A stretch of DNA of 64,000 nucleotides, from positions 1 to 64,000 of the forward strand of contig NZ_CP135078.1 of the NCBI RefSeq assembly GCF_032121415.1. The letters run 5' to 3'. The position numbers and the translations under genes are program-made. Of this stretch, positions 51,550 through 60,172 are shown in pieces (positions within the stretch are counted from its first letter, which is position 1; each line of letters opens with the position of its first letter). Origin of the DNA: Streptomyces parvus (GTDB lineage Bacteria; Actinomycetota; Actinomycetes; Streptomycetales; Streptomycetaceae). The notes beneath the pieces are model-generated. The model made no database searches. It was given only the letters and a program-made list of their open reading frames with translations, and had not been told where the DNA came from.

Positions 51550-52589
51550 GGAGGATTCTCGAAAAGCTTGACGGGTGGACGTTGAGTCCGGTCAGCGTGG
51601 TCGGTGTATCCGGTACCCGAGTTCTTCTCGGATTCGTCGGTCTCATGTACTACATCAGCCAGTACGGTGACCGAGCATTCCTCTTCGGTCCGGACAGTGT
51701 TCTCCCGTGGCAGGAGTTCGCTGACCGAGTCGCAGAAAACGGCTCTTTCAGCCTTTATGTCATAAGCTCTTCCAGTGCCTGGTTCGAGATTGTTTTCCAT
51801 CTGGGCATCATCGCCGCGCTTCTGGTCACGCTGGGGGTAGGGGGACGGGTAGGCCTCGCCGTTCACTGGGTTTTCCTGTGGTCGATATACGAACGTCAGA
51901 CGGTCTTGCTGGACGGCGGGGACAATCTTGCCTACCTCGTCATTCCCATGCTTCTCCTGACGCGCTGCTATGACCGCTTCTCATTTCCCAGTGGGGTAGG
52001 CACAAAACTTGCATCCCGCCTGCCTGACAGAGTTCGCGTAACAGCGACGCCGCTGCACAACCTTGGCGTGCTTGCCATCGCGCTCCAGATGTGCCTGGTC
52101 TATGTGGTAAGCGGCCTCTACAAGGTTCAGGGGCAGATGTGGCAGGACGGCACCGCTCTCTTCTATGTCCTGAGAGTTCCAGAATTCAGCTTTCCGGCAC
52201 TGTCGCACCTGGTGTACGAGAACGATTTCCTGGTGTTCTCCGGAACGTATGTGACAGTTCTGTTCCTCGTCTACTTCCCTCTGGGAATTTTGGTACCTGC
52301 CCTGCGGCCGTGGGCCGCGGTCATGTCCATTGGTTTCCACCTCGGGATCGGATTGTTCATGGGGCTGACCGGATTCGCCCTGACCATGGTGGCCTGCGAT
52401 CTGGTCTTCCTGAGCAGAGGGCTGGACGAGGCCGTCACCTACGCGACCACGCGGTTGCAAAAGGCCCGCGCCCGCAGGCTGGAAACGCCCCCAGCCCAAG
52501 GCTCACACGACGGGGACACGGCCGGAAGCGGGCAGGTGAAGGAGGACCACACCTCCCCTGAGTCGGTCGGCTCCGGAAGAGCGGGGTAG
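51546..52589 (+). CDS. HTTM-domain (SdpB-like, vitamin K carboxylase-like) membrane protein
   Basis: The ATG overlaps the upstream stop (ATGA). The 347-residue protein has about eight hydrophobic segments, including VSGTRVLLGFVGLMYYISQY, FHLGIIAALLVTLGVGGRVG, LLDGGDNLAYLVIPMLLLTR, ALQMCLVYVVSGLYKVQGQM and SIGFHLGIGLFMGLTGFALT. The pattern, including the HW/ER pair WSIYERQTVLLDGGDN and VYVVSGLYKVQGQMW, is typical of HTTM/SdpB proteins. The C-terminal ~45 residues are hydrophilic. In the Bacillus sdp system SdpB is required to make the active toxin, so a maturation role here is likely. Confidence 0.8.
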   Translation: MRRILEKLDGWTLSPVSVVGVSGTRVLLGFVGLMYYISQYGDRAFLFGPDSVLPWQEFADRVAENGSFSLYVISSSSAWFEIVFHLGIIAALLVTLGVGGRVGLAVHWVFLWSIYERQTVLLDGGDNLAYLVIPMLLLTRCYDRFSFPSGVGTKLASRLPDRVRVTATPLHNLGVLAIALQMCLVYVVSGLYKVQGQMWQDGTALFYVLRVPEFSFPALSHLVYENDFLVFSGTYVTVLFLVYFPLGILVPALRPWAAVMSIGFHLGIGLFMGLTGFALTMVACDLVFLSRGLDEAVTYATTRLQKARARRLETPPAQGSHDGDTAGSGQVKEDHTSPESVGSGRAG

Positions 52590-52837
52590 CCGATCGGCTT
52601 GGCCCCGAACCCGCCCCCGGTGCCACCTCCACCTCTGGCATGGCCAGAATGAGGCCACGCAGGCAGGAGGGCTGCTTAGTGTCGGTCAAAAGTACCGGAC
52701 AGAAGGCTGCTTCACCGGCCGCCGGCTGTGGGTTCTGGCCGACGAGGATAGAGGCGGCCAGCATCCGGTGTCCTACAGACAGCACTCCGGTGCCGACGAT
52801 GACACCTTGCGTCTGTGACCGAGAAACGGAGCTGGAA

Positions 52838-53389
52838 ATGAAAGCGCCATCGCCCCAGGACGACCGGCTCAACCGGCAAGGGTGCATGATCGGCCTGTTC
52901 TGGATAGAGCAAGGCAAGGTTTGCCTGGGCTCGCCTCCGGTCGAGGAGGACCCTGGCGTCTTCCTCTTTCCGTCCCGGCTGTCGGTCGGCGAAGGTGCCT
53001 CGCAACAGGCATGGCCCTGGGCCGACGTGACAGACCTGCAGGTCCTGGATATCCCGGTCCGGTCAACCGCGGCCCGCTGGACGGCCCGGCTGACGAGCGT
53101 CGTCGCCGCAGCACTGAACGCCTGGGGCCCGGGCGGCCCGTCGATGATGACGGCGGTGGTGTGCGCCGGAGAAGACCATCGTGTCGAAACACCGGTCTTC
53201 TCCGGCGCGGCCACCGCCTACACACAACGGGAGGTCGACCTCTCGCTCGGTCTGCTTTCCCACTTCGTACGGGGCAGCGCCTCGCCGTCCCTACTGACGC
53301 AATGGTGGCAGGAGAACCAGCCCTCCGACGTCCTGCACTCGCATGAGCGCGAAGCAGTCCTCGAAGGCTGGCTGGCCCCGATGATGTGA
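52838..53389 (+). CDS. Unknown protein of the peptide cluster (183 aa)
   Basis: The ATG at 52838 is preceded by GGAG with six-base spacing. The product starts MKAPSPQDDRLNRQGCMIGL and contains FWIEQGKVCLGSPPVEEDPG, GVFLFPSRLSVGEGASQQAW and a C-terminal helix (LLSHFVRGSASPSLLTQWWQ). There is no signal peptide or clear membrane segment. I do not recognise it. Its lower-GC context and position between the HTTM and thiol oxidoreductase genes suggest it belongs to the same system. The preceding 250 bases have no confident gene. Confidence 0.55.
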   Translation: MKAPSPQDDRLNRQGCMIGLFWIEQGKVCLGSPPVEEDPGVFLFPSRLSVGEGASQQAWPWADVTDLQVLDIPVRSTAARWTARLTSVVAAALNAWGPGGPSMMTAVVCAGEDHRVETPVFSGAATAYTQREVDLSLGLLSHFVRGSASPSLLTQWWQENQPSDVLHSHEREAVLEGWLAPMM

Positions 53390-53448
53390 GCCCCACAACC
53401 CGCCAGCACTTCCACACCTGAAAACGGCACAGCGATGGAGGGCACGCT

Positions 53449-53856
53449 ATGAACGACTCCACGACCCGCGACGCAGAAAAGCGGACCGTGCTCGCCTTCG
53501 ACGGCGGCTGCGGCTTCTGCCAGAGCGCCGTCCGGCAGATCCAGCTACGGGCCCGCCCCCGCACAGCGGCAGTCGCCTGGCAGGCCCTCCCGGCAGAACT
53601 GACAGAGCCACACCTGGAACGCCTGGACCGTGAGGTCCTTCTGTTCCACGGAGACCAGGTACGCGCCGGTGGTGTTGCCGCCCTCGCCGGCCTTCTCGGA
53701 TCCTCCCCAGCTCGCACGTACCGGGGAGTCGGGAAGCTCCTGCGACTGCCCCTGATCCGCCCAGCCGCGAACCTCGTCTACCGCTGGGTGGCCAGAAACC
53801 GGCAGCGGATGCCAGGCGGTACAGCTGCCTGCGCAGTGCCCCGCCCCCACAACTGA
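53449..53856 (+). CDS. DCC-family thiol-disulfide oxidoreductase
   Basis: The 135-residue protein carries the DCC hallmark AFDGGCGFCQSAVRQI with the CxxC at residues 21-24, then WQALPAELT and GGVAALAGLLGSSPARTYRG. It ends with the helix LIRPAANLVYRWVARNRQRM, all typical of DUF393/DCC proteins. The ATG has GGAGGG seven bases upstream. DCC genes frequently accompany HTTM genes. A role in redox handling of the peptide Cys or of partner proteins is inference. Confidence 0.85.
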   Translation: MNDSTTRDAEKRTVLAFDGGCGFCQSAVRQIQLRARPRTAAVAWQALPAELTEPHLERLDREVLLFHGDQVRAGGVAALAGLLGSSPARTYRGVGKLLRLPLIRPAANLVYRWVARNRQRMPGGTAACAVPRPHN

Positions 53857-53871
53857 AAGCACAAGCCCCCC

Positions 53872-54717
53872 ATGCCCCACGTACCCGCCTGCATACTCAG
53901 CAGCTCCCACGAGCCCCAGGTCAGCCACGGCCACGACCTTAACCGTTTCGTCCAGATCGGGTCGCTCACCAAGCCACTCACCGGAACGCTGCTCGTCCAA
54001 CTGGCCTCCACCGGAACCCTCCAGATGGACGACCCCCTCGAACAGTTCCTTCCCGCCCCTGCCGGAACCGGCATCACCCTGCGACATCTCGCGGAGCACA
54101 CCGCGGCCCTCCCCCGCGTCCCGCCCCGTCTACGCAGATCCGACCCCTACGTCGACTTCGACGCCCGATCCCTAGACTCAGTGGTACGGAACCTCGGCTC
54201 CTTCACCACGGGCACCCCGGGCCGGAAAGCGGAGTACTCCAACCTCGGCTACGCCCTCCTCGGCGCCGCCCTCGCCTCAGCAGCACGAGCGCCGTACGAG
54301 GAACTGCTGCACGAACATGTGCTCGCGCCCCTGGACCTGACCGCAATCACCTCGAACCCACCACCGGACAAGCAACTGTCCGGACGAGGCTTCCTGGGGC
54401 GGCGCCTACGCCCCTGGACCATGAACGGCGCGATCCTGCCCGCCGGAGGCCTGTGGGCCACCCCGCGTGATACCGCCCACCTCCTGACCAAGCTGCTCGT
54501 CGAACGATGTCTTGGCGAACCTGCGCCCTCGTGGCAGACGACGGGCCGACTGCGCTGGCACGACGGTGCAACCCGGGGCGCCTCCGTCTTCGCGGGTGCC
54601 ATGGACGACGGCACCTGGGTCATGGTCCACCGCCTCTCCGGACAGCCACTGCCGACGGAAAAGATGGCTGCCCAAGTCCTGAAGAACGCGGTGACTGAAA
54701 CGTCCCGCGAAGTTTGA
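53872..54717 (+). CDS. Beta-lactamase-type serine hydrolase (class C/PBP-like)
   Basis: The catalytic SxxK is in IGSLTKPLTGTLL (Ser31, Lys34), the YxN in AEYSNLGYALLG (Tyr122, Asn124), and VMVHRLSGQPL may supply the third motif. The 281-residue protein otherwise follows the serine beta-lactamase-like fold (LASTGTLQMDDPLEQFLPAP, LRHLAEHTAALPRVPP). It has no signal peptide, so it appears cytoplasmic. It starts 15 bases after the DCC gene and closes the cluster. Peptide hydrolysis or transfer (processing, release or self-protection) is possible, but the substrate is unknown. Confidence 0.8.
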   Translation: MPHVPACILSSSHEPQVSHGHDLNRFVQIGSLTKPLTGTLLVQLASTGTLQMDDPLEQFLPAPAGTGITLRHLAEHTAALPRVPPRLRRSDPYVDFDARSLDSVVRNLGSFTTGTPGRKAEYSNLGYALLGAALASAARAPYEELLHEHVLAPLDLTAITSNPPPDKQLSGRGFLGRRLRPWTMNGAILPAGGLWATPRDTAHLLTKLLVERCLGEPAPSWQTTGRLRWHDGATRGASVFAGAMDDGTWVMVHRLSGQPLPTEKMAAQVLKNAVTETSREV

Positions 54718-54732
54718 ACACAGCACGCAGGA

Positions 54733-55254
54733 ACGCCGCACCACGCCGGCGCCGACGACCTCACCGACGACAGTTGGACCCCCACCGACTGGCAGCAGGC
54801 CGCCGCACGCGCACTTTCGGCGCTTGGCGCCCAGTGGGCCGCCGGAGGGGAGGGGGCGGTGACCGGCTGCTCCTCGTCGGCTGCCTTCGCCAGGGGCTTA
54901 CGCTTGTCCGCGACTTCCGCCTCGAGCTGGGCTGGCTCACCGACGCTGCCTGGGCCTACGTCAGCGACTCCGTCTGGGAACCGGTCTCCCCGCCCTCGTC
55001 CGCGACGTCGGCACCGACCGCAACGTCCCCGGCCGCGCCGACGTCCTGCGCGCCGAGATCTACGCCAGCGGCCTCGTCGCCCCCGAGGTCATGCTCGAAC
55101 TCGCCGTCGTCTTCCACCACACCGACGCCAACGCGGCCACCTCGGCCATTGGCCGCCTGCACAGGCTTACCAACAACGACAACTATGCCTACTACACCGA
55201 CGTTGCATACCACATCGCCAACACCATCAACGGCAACCCCTCAGCCGCGCGGTA
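54733..55254 (+). pseudogene. Frameshifted hypothetical gene
   Basis: The first part reads DDSWTPTDWQQAAARALSAL and, in another frame, LVRDFRLELGWLTDAAW. The second reads DRNVPGRADVLRAEIYASGL, VMLELAVVFHHTDANAATSA and LTNNDNYAYYTDVAYHIANT. The reconstructed protein is helical and of unknown family. At least two indels break it. It lies directly downstream of the peptide cluster. Confidence 0.45.
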
Positions 55255-55377
55255 GACCGACGGTGCAGCGACCATCCACCACCGCTGGCGGGCTCTGACC
55301 AAGGCCAGGCGCTCGCGCCTCCGCCGACGGTAGTTCCAGATAGCAGGTCTCGGCCAGATCACCGGGTGCGCCCAGGT

Positions 55378-55401
55378 GACGGCACCCATGTGGGTGCCGT
55401 C
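55378..55401. terminator. 11-bp perfect hairpin
   Basis: GACGGCACCCA and TGGGTGCCGTC enclose a two-base loop. It lies 23 bases beyond the minus-strand stop codon at 55424 and downstream of the plus-strand pseudogene, so it may serve both strands. Confidence 0.6.
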
Positions 55402-55423
55402 AGTGAGGCAGGGCCGCCCCCCC

Positions 55424-55645
55424 TCAGATCACCTCAGGCATTCGCTCCTTGAGGCCCGTGCTGCCCCTCTTCTGGACAGGCAACTCTGCTTCGTCAGCGT
55501 CGTGGAACGTGAACTTGAGGCATGAGATGCCAGCGCCTCGTGCATGTGCGTTCCACGCCTTGACCATGACGCCGTATATGGCCACTCGGTCCTTGAAAGC
55601 TCGCATGCCGGACCTGTGCTCCATGCCACGGCGGCGGAGCGCCAT
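55424..55645 (-). CDS. Small hypothetical protein near an IS3 end
   Basis: The frame of 73 codons reads MRAFKDRVAIYGVMVKAWNA (from an internal Met at about 55606) and ISCLKFTFHDADEAELPVQK. It is followed by a good terminator. The upstream edge lies about 30 bases from the IS3 insertion, so its promoter or N-terminus may have been lost. The family is not recognised. Confidence 0.4.
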   Translation of the reverse strand: MALRRRGMEHRSGMRAFKDRVAIYGVMVKAWNAHARGAGISCLKFTFHDADEAELPVQKRGSTGLKERMPEVI

Positions 55646-55671
55646 GAACCGTTCCGGGTTCCGTAGAGACT

Positions 55672-56610
55672 TCAGATTGTGGTTGTGACCTGGGGTTTCG
55701 TGGTCTTGAGGTAGTAATTGGTCTCGTATTCGACGGGTGGGATGTGCCCTATTTCACCGTGGAGTCGGCGGTGGCAGTTCCAGTCCATCCACTCGGCGGT
55801 GCCGAGTTCGACCTGAGCGAGTGTCTTCCAGGGCCGCTGCGGCTTGATCAACTCGGTTTTGTAGAGACCTATCGCCGATTCCATCAGTGCGCTGTCCAGA
55901 GCATCCCCGACCGTGCCGATGCTCGCCGCGAGACCAGCGGCATCCAGGTGCTCGGCGAGCCGGAAACTCGTGTACTGCGACCCGGCATCCGAGTGATGGA
56001 TCAACTCGCCGCAAATATATGGGTGTTGGCCACGGCCGCGTTCCCACAGGGCCATCTCCAGGGCATCCAGGACAAGCCGGGTCTCCTTCGTCGTGGCGGC
56101 CGACCATCCGACGATGCGGCGGGAGAAGGTGTCGACGACGAAGGCGACGTAGACGACGTCGGCCCAGGTCGCCACGTGCGTGAAGTCCGCTACCCAGGTG
56201 CGGTTCGGCGCCGTGGCGACGAAGTCACGCTCGACGCGGCCAGGAGCCCGCTCGGCCCTGTCGTCGGGGATCGTGGTGATGATCTTCTTTCCGCGCACTG
56301 CGCCGGCGATGCCGAGCTCGCGCATCAGGCGCTCTACCGTGCAGCGGGCCACCTGGTGGCCCTGCCGGTGCAGCTCGCGCCAGATCTTCCTGGGCCCGTA
56401 GACACGGTAGTTGTCGGTGTAGATCTTGCTGATCAGCTCCTTGAATCCGGCGTCCCGCAGCTGCCGGGCCGACGGCTCGGCGAGCCGCTTCTTGCAGGCG
56501 TAGTAAATGGAGGGGGCGATCTTGCAGTCGTGCTCCGTGAGCGTTCTGCAGATGGGCTCGACGCCGCCGAAGCGGTCCCGGTGCTCGTCGATGAACGCTA
56601 CGAGCGTGTG
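55672..56610 (-). CDS. IS3-family transposase OrfB
   Basis: It contains the HTH_21 part ([20 protein letters not shown]) and an rve integrase core with the DDE residues in [12 protein letters not shown] (Asp), [14 protein letters not shown] (Asp) and [20 protein letters not shown] (Glu). It normally starts by a -1 frameshift from orfA near the TTCTTTC region; here the frame is open through the junction. The catalytic set is intact, although HSDAGSQY replaces the usual HSDRGSQY. Confidence 0.85.
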   Translation of the reverse strand, partial: HTLVAFIDEHRDRFGGVEPICRTLTEHDCKIAPSIYYACKKRLAEPSARQLRDAGFKELISKIYTDNYRVYGPRKIWRELHRQGHQVARCTVERLMRELGIAGAVRGKKIITTIPDDRAERAPGRVERDFVATAPNRTWVADFTHVATWADVVYVAFVVDTFSRRIVGWSAATTKETRLVLDALEMALWERGRGQHPYICGELIHHSDAGSQYTSFRLAEHLDAAGLAASIGTVGDALDSALMESAIGLYKTELIKPQRPWKTLAQVELGTAEWMDWNCHRRLHGEIGHIPPVEYETNYYLKTTKPQVTTTI

Positions 56611-56757
56611 TGTGGCCGGTCGAGCTCGGCCGCGAAGAAAGACGCCACAGCCTTCAGGATGCCGTTCGCCCGCCGCAGTTCGGCGTTCTCCCTCTTCAGC
56701 GCCTTCATCGCCGCGGACTCCTCCGATGTCGTGCCCGGACGCTGTCCGGAGTCGCTT
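55678..56757 (-). mobile_element. IS3-family element, 5' part of orfA missing
   Basis: The complete orfB and the last ~45 codons of orfA are present. The orfA tail reads [40 protein letters not shown] and ends DRPHTRS. One end (TGTGGTTGTGACCTGGGG at about 55678) looks like an IS3 terminus. The matching end on the orfA side is not found, so the element is truncated near 56757 and cannot move alone. Confidence 0.75.
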
Positions 56758-56902
56758 CTTCGAGGAAGGCCTCCTCGGGCGCGACGAGAACGGCGGATAC
56801 ATCAGCTTCGAGCGCCTCCACGCAGCGCACGCGTAGCGCGAACCACATTTTCCGGACTAAGACGTCGTGTCATTTGGCGTCGATCGGTAGGCTCTGGCCG
56901 AG

Positions 56903-57172
56903 ATGAGCATGGACGACAAGACCGAGACCGCCTGCCGGATCTGCGGGTACGACGATGGCGAAGCTGTGTTCGACGAGTACGGCGTACCGGAGTACGTCAT
57001 CTGCCCCTGCTGCTACAACGAATCCGGCATCGGCGATGACAACGTGTCGCAGTTCCGCGAGCTGCGTGGATACTGGGTCGCCAGCGGCGCCCAATGGCAC
57101 GACGCGAAGTTCCGTTCAGCTGACTGGGACCTGCTGACGCAGCTCGCCAACATTCCGCCCGAGTGGCGCTGA
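56903..57172 (+). CDS. CPCC-type Cys-rich protein, IS passenger
   Basis: The 89-residue protein contains ETACRICGYDDGEAVFDEYG, then EYVICPCCYNESGIGDDN with a CxCC cluster, and ends FRSADWDLLTQLANIPPEWR. CxxC plus CPCC suggests zinc or redox binding, as in the 'CPCC family cysteine-rich protein' group. It begins 43 bases inside the left inverted repeat of the IS5 element and ends 22 bases before the transposase stop codon. Function is unknown; CPCC proteins often sit beside toxin or effector genes. Confidence 0.7.
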   Translation: MSMDDKTETACRICGYDDGEAVFDEYGVPEYVICPCCYNESGIGDDNVSQFRELRGYWVASGAQWHDAKFRSADWDLLTQLANIPPEWR

Positions 57173-57194
57173 CCTGGAGTGCCGAAGGGTATTG

Positions 57195-57997
57195 CTATCT
57201 GGCGAGTCGCCGGTAGCAGATAAGGGTAGCGGCGATGCCGGCGAAGGCGAGGAAGTGGTCGGCCTTGCGCTCGTAGCGACGGTGCAGACGGCGGCATCCT
57301 GCAAGCCAGGACATCGTTCGCTCGATCGTCCAGCGGTGGCGCCCGAGCCGCTCGGAGGACTCGATGCCTTTACGGGCGATGCGGGGTGTGATGTGCCGGG
57401 AACGGAGCCATTGCCGCAAGTGGCGGTTGTCGTAGGCCTTGTCCGCATAGAGTTTGGCCGGTCGTCGTCGACGCGGGCCACGGCGGGATCGGATCGGCGG
57501 TATCCCGCGCACGAGCGGCTCGAGTGCCTGGCTGTCGTGGAGATTGGCGCCGGAGATGCCGACGGAAAGGGGCAGACCGGTCCGGTCGGTGATCAAATGG
57601 ATCTTCGAGCCGAACTTGCCCCGATCTACAGGATTGGGACCCGTCAGGTCCCCTTTTTCAGGGCCCGCATGTTCACCGAATCGATCGCGCACCGCGACCA
57701 GTCCAAGTGCCCGCGGGCACCCAGCTCGTCTAGCACCAGGCGGTGGAGCTTGGCCCACACCCGGGCCTGGCTCCACTCCGTGAAGCGCCGGTACACCGTC
57801 GACCACGACGGACCGAACACCTCGGGGGTCTGCCGCCAGGTGCAGCCAGAGGTAGCCACGAACAGGACGGCAGCCAGTACCTCCCGGTCGCCGTAGCGCC
57901 GCCGTCCACCACCTTGCGGTCGCACAGGCGCCACTGGCACCACTCGGTGGAACAACTCCCACAACCCGTCCGGGACCAGACGCTCCACGATCGTCAC
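57195..57997 (-). CDS. IS5-family transposase (two frames joined by -1 shift)
   Basis: ORF A (57644-57997) reads VPDGLWELFHRVVPVAPVRP to CAIDSVNMRALKKG. ORF B continues as GDLTGPNPVDRGKFGSKIHL, GISGANLHDSQALEPLVRGI, LYADKAYDNRHLRQWLRSRH and RWTIERTMSWLAGCRRLHRR. They are joined by a -1 shift at CTGAAAAAGGGG (57648-57661). The DDE residues are present. The same shift site occurs in two other IS5 copies here, which favours programmed frameshifting over decay. Confidence 0.8.
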
Positions 57998-58038
57998 GTC
58001 CGAACACTACTCAGCACGCCAAATGACACGCCGTCTAA

Positions 58039-58904
58039 GACCGTGTCCTACGTGGTGAGGCGGACGAGTCGCTTGTAGCAGCAGAGCGCTGCGGCGAGGC
58101 CGAGAAAGGCCAGGTAATTGCGGGGATTTCGTTCGTAGCGATGGTTGAGCCGGCGATAACCCGTGAGCCAGGACATGGTGCGCTCGATGACCCACCTTCG
58201 GCGGCCGAGTCGTTCGCTGGACTCGATGCCCTTGCGTGCGATGCGGACGCCGATGCGCTTGCCGCGTAGCCATCTGCGCAGGTGTGGAACGTCGTCAGCC
58301 TTGTCGGCGTGAAGACGCTGAGGCTTGAAGTACCGGCCGCAGTGTGGGTCGTGTCTCGTTTGGTGACCGGCGACCATGGGCTTCAGCGCGAGGCTGTCGT
58401 GGACGTTGGCTGCGGAGACACCGACGACCAGGGGCAGTCCGTTCGCATCCGACAGGACGTGCACCTTGGAGCCCGGCTTGCCCCGGTCCACGGGGCTCGG
58501 ACCTGTGTGTTCGCCCCCCTTTTAGCGCGCACGTGGGCGGAGTCGAGGACTGCACGCGACAGGTCGAGCAGGCTGGCGTCGTAGAGCCGGTGCACGATCT
58601 CCTCGTGCAGTCGGCCCCACACGCCGGCCCGCGACCAGATCACGAACCTGCGATGGGCCGTCGACTTCGATATCCCGAAGCATGGCGGCAACGCGCGCCA
58701 GGCACAGCCGCTGACCAGCACGTAGATGATGGCCGCGAATACCGTCTCATGAGGCGTGTCCTGCGTGCCGCCACCCTGCGGCCGCACCTTCGACGGCGGG
58801 ATCAACGGCTTTGCGATCTCCCACAGTCCGTCCGGAACAATCCAACTCCATGTACCCCGCCCCATGATCAGCCCAACGACCACCTCACCACGTAGGACAC
58901 GGTC
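58039..58904 (-). mobile_element. Complete IS5-family element (866 bp) with TAA duplication
   Basis: Perfect inverted ends GACCGTGTCCTACGTGGTGA and its complement bound the element, and TAA is present on both sides (58036-58038, 58905-58907). The left TAA is also the right target duplication of the neighbouring IS5 element, so this IS inserted exactly at that element's edge. A truncated relative sits at 6287-6725. Confidence 0.92.
58048..58883 (-). CDS. IS5-family transposase, probably active, two frames joined by -1 shift
   Basis: ORF A (from 58883) reads GTWSWIVPDGLWEIAKPLIP, GGGTQDTPHETVFAAIIYVL and AVLDSAHVRAKRG. ORF B reads GEHTGPSPVDRGKPGSKVHV, GVSAANVHDSLALKPMVAGH, RIGVRIARKGIESSERLGRR and NYLAFLGLAAALCCYKRLVR. 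They are joined by a -1 shift at TAAAAGGGGGG (about 58518-58530). No other disruption is seen, and the ends are complete. Confidence 0.85.
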
Positions 58905-59086
58905 TAAGGAGTGGGCCGCGGACTGACCTGATTGCCGCCATTCGACGTCTGCGGTGGCCGTGGCTTGCCCCGGATGGATGGGGCCTCGGGCAGTCAGAGG
59001 GGCTATTCGATTGCGGACCGAGCCGATGGCTTGGCACGGTTCAGGGCATCATGCGCGTCTGAATCTTGATCTGAGGAGGCACCCTC

Positions 59087-59827
59087 GTGTCTGTCGTTCC
59101 GGAACGTCGTTTGGCTCTCCTTGGAGGCGGCTTCTCCACCGACGACGATGGGCTGCTGGATGACTGGGTGCTCGATCAGGTGCCCGTTCCTCGCCCCAGG
59201 GTGTGCTTCATTCCGACGGCCAGTGGCGATGCCCCCGCCTACATCGAGCAGTTCTTCGGGGCGTACCAGTCACGTTCCTGCGAGCCCAGCGTCTTGCATC
59301 TCTTTCGGCGGGAGTTCGATGACGACGCCCTGCGCACGTTCCTGCTCTCTCAAGACGTCGTGTATGTAGGTGGGGGTAACACCGCGAACATGCTGGCGGT
59401 CTGGCGCGCGCACGGCGTGGACCGGCTACTTCGCGAGGCCTTCGACCGGGGGACCTTGCTGTGCGGCATCAGCGCTGGTGCCAACTGCTGGGCCGAGGGC
59501 TCGCACACCGACTCTTTCGGGCCGCTGACTCACCTCTCGGACGGGCTGGGCCTGTTGTCCGGCTCGGTCTGCCCGCACTACGACAGTGAGCCCGGCCGGC
59601 GATTGTCCTATCAGGCAGCCGTGGCAGACCGCGCGCTTCCGGCCGGCTGGGCAGTCGAGGACGGTGTCGGCGCCCTCTTCACGGGCGGTCTGCTGACGGA
59701 CTCCGTGACGCGTACGCCTCAGGCCTGTTTGTATCGGGTAGAGCCCGGCAAGGATGGCGGAGTCGACGAGCAGGCCATGCAATGTCGCCTGCTCGTCGCA
59801 GCACAACAGCCCACTTCAACCGCGTGA
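59087..59827 (+). CDS. Peptidase E-like protein (family S51)
   Basis: The 246-residue protein has the class I glutamine-amidotransferase-like fold of peptidase E: RLALLGGGFSTDDDG at the N-terminus, VVYVGGGNTANMLAVWRAHG, and the nucleophile elbow LLCGISAGANCWAEG with Ser129. HYDSEPGRRLSYQAAVAD probably supplies the catalytic His. S51 enzymes cleave Asp-X dipeptides in the cytoplasm. The GTG start has GAGGAGG upstream, and a terminator follows. Confidence 0.85.
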   Translation: MSVVPERRLALLGGGFSTDDDGLLDDWVLDQVPVPRPRVCFIPTASGDAPAYIEQFFGAYQSRSCEPSVLHLFRREFDDDALRTFLLSQDVVYVGGGNTANMLAVWRAHGVDRLLREAFDRGTLLCGISAGANCWAEGSHTDSFGPLTHLSDGLGLLSGSVCPHYDSEPGRRLSYQAAVADRALPAGWAVEDGVGALFTGGLLTDSVTRTPQACLYRVEPGKDGGVDEQAMQCRLLVAAQQPTSTA

Positions 59828-59840
59828 AGTGATGAGGGAG

Positions 59841-59863
59841 CGGCCCCGCCTGGTGCGGGGCCG
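59841..59863 (+). terminator. Hairpin after the peptidase E gene
   Basis: CGGCCCCGC and GCGGGGCCG form a perfect 9-bp stem with a 5-base loop, 14 bases after the stop codon. Confidence 0.7.
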
Positions 59864-59887
59864 ACGGCCGCGTGGGTGCGGAAGCAA

Positions 59888-60172
59888 TCAGCCTTGAGGC
59901 TCGTGTTCTGGTAGTCCCGGCGCAGGTGACGGTGCGTGGTCGGTGAGGACGGGCATGCCGAGGTCGACCAGCTGTGGCCGACCGTCGGCCCGAGTCCGGC
60001 TGAGGCTGTTGAGCTTGGCGGTGGCGGCGTCGAGGCTGACCTGGAGTCCTTCGACTTCTCCGAGCCAGCCGTGCCGCGGGCCTCGCGGATGCGGTCGCGG
60101 AGGTTCTGGGTGATCTCGATGATGCGGCCACGCTGGCGGGGGTCGATCTGGAGGACCGGGCAGCGGATGCAG
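59888..60172 (-). pseudogene. C-terminal remnant of a second large tyrosine recombinase
   Basis: The frame reads CIRCPVLQIDPRQRGRIIEI, TQNLRDRIREARG, then after one indel near 60080 HGWLGEVEGLQVSLDAATAK and QLVDLGMPVLTDHAPSPAPG. It aligns with the tail of the 802-residue recombinase at 61552-63960 (CVRCPLLLVDPAQMPRLQEI, DQGWLGEVAAIETTLAAAAQ), so it is a diverged copy of which only the tail survives. Confidence 0.65.

Larger units (their letters stand above)
56861..58035. mobile_element. IS5-family element carrying a passenger gene (1,175 bp)
   Basis: The left end GACGTCGTGTCATTTGGCGT and the complement of the right end, GACGGCGTGTCATTTGGCGT, match at 19 of 20 positions. TAA borders both sides as a target duplication (56858-56860 and 58036-58038). 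Inside are a Cys-rich small gene on the plus strand (56903-57172) and the two-frame transposase on the minus strand. Normal IS5 elements of this type are about 850-900 bp, so the extra ~300 bp equals the passenger. Confidence 0.75.
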
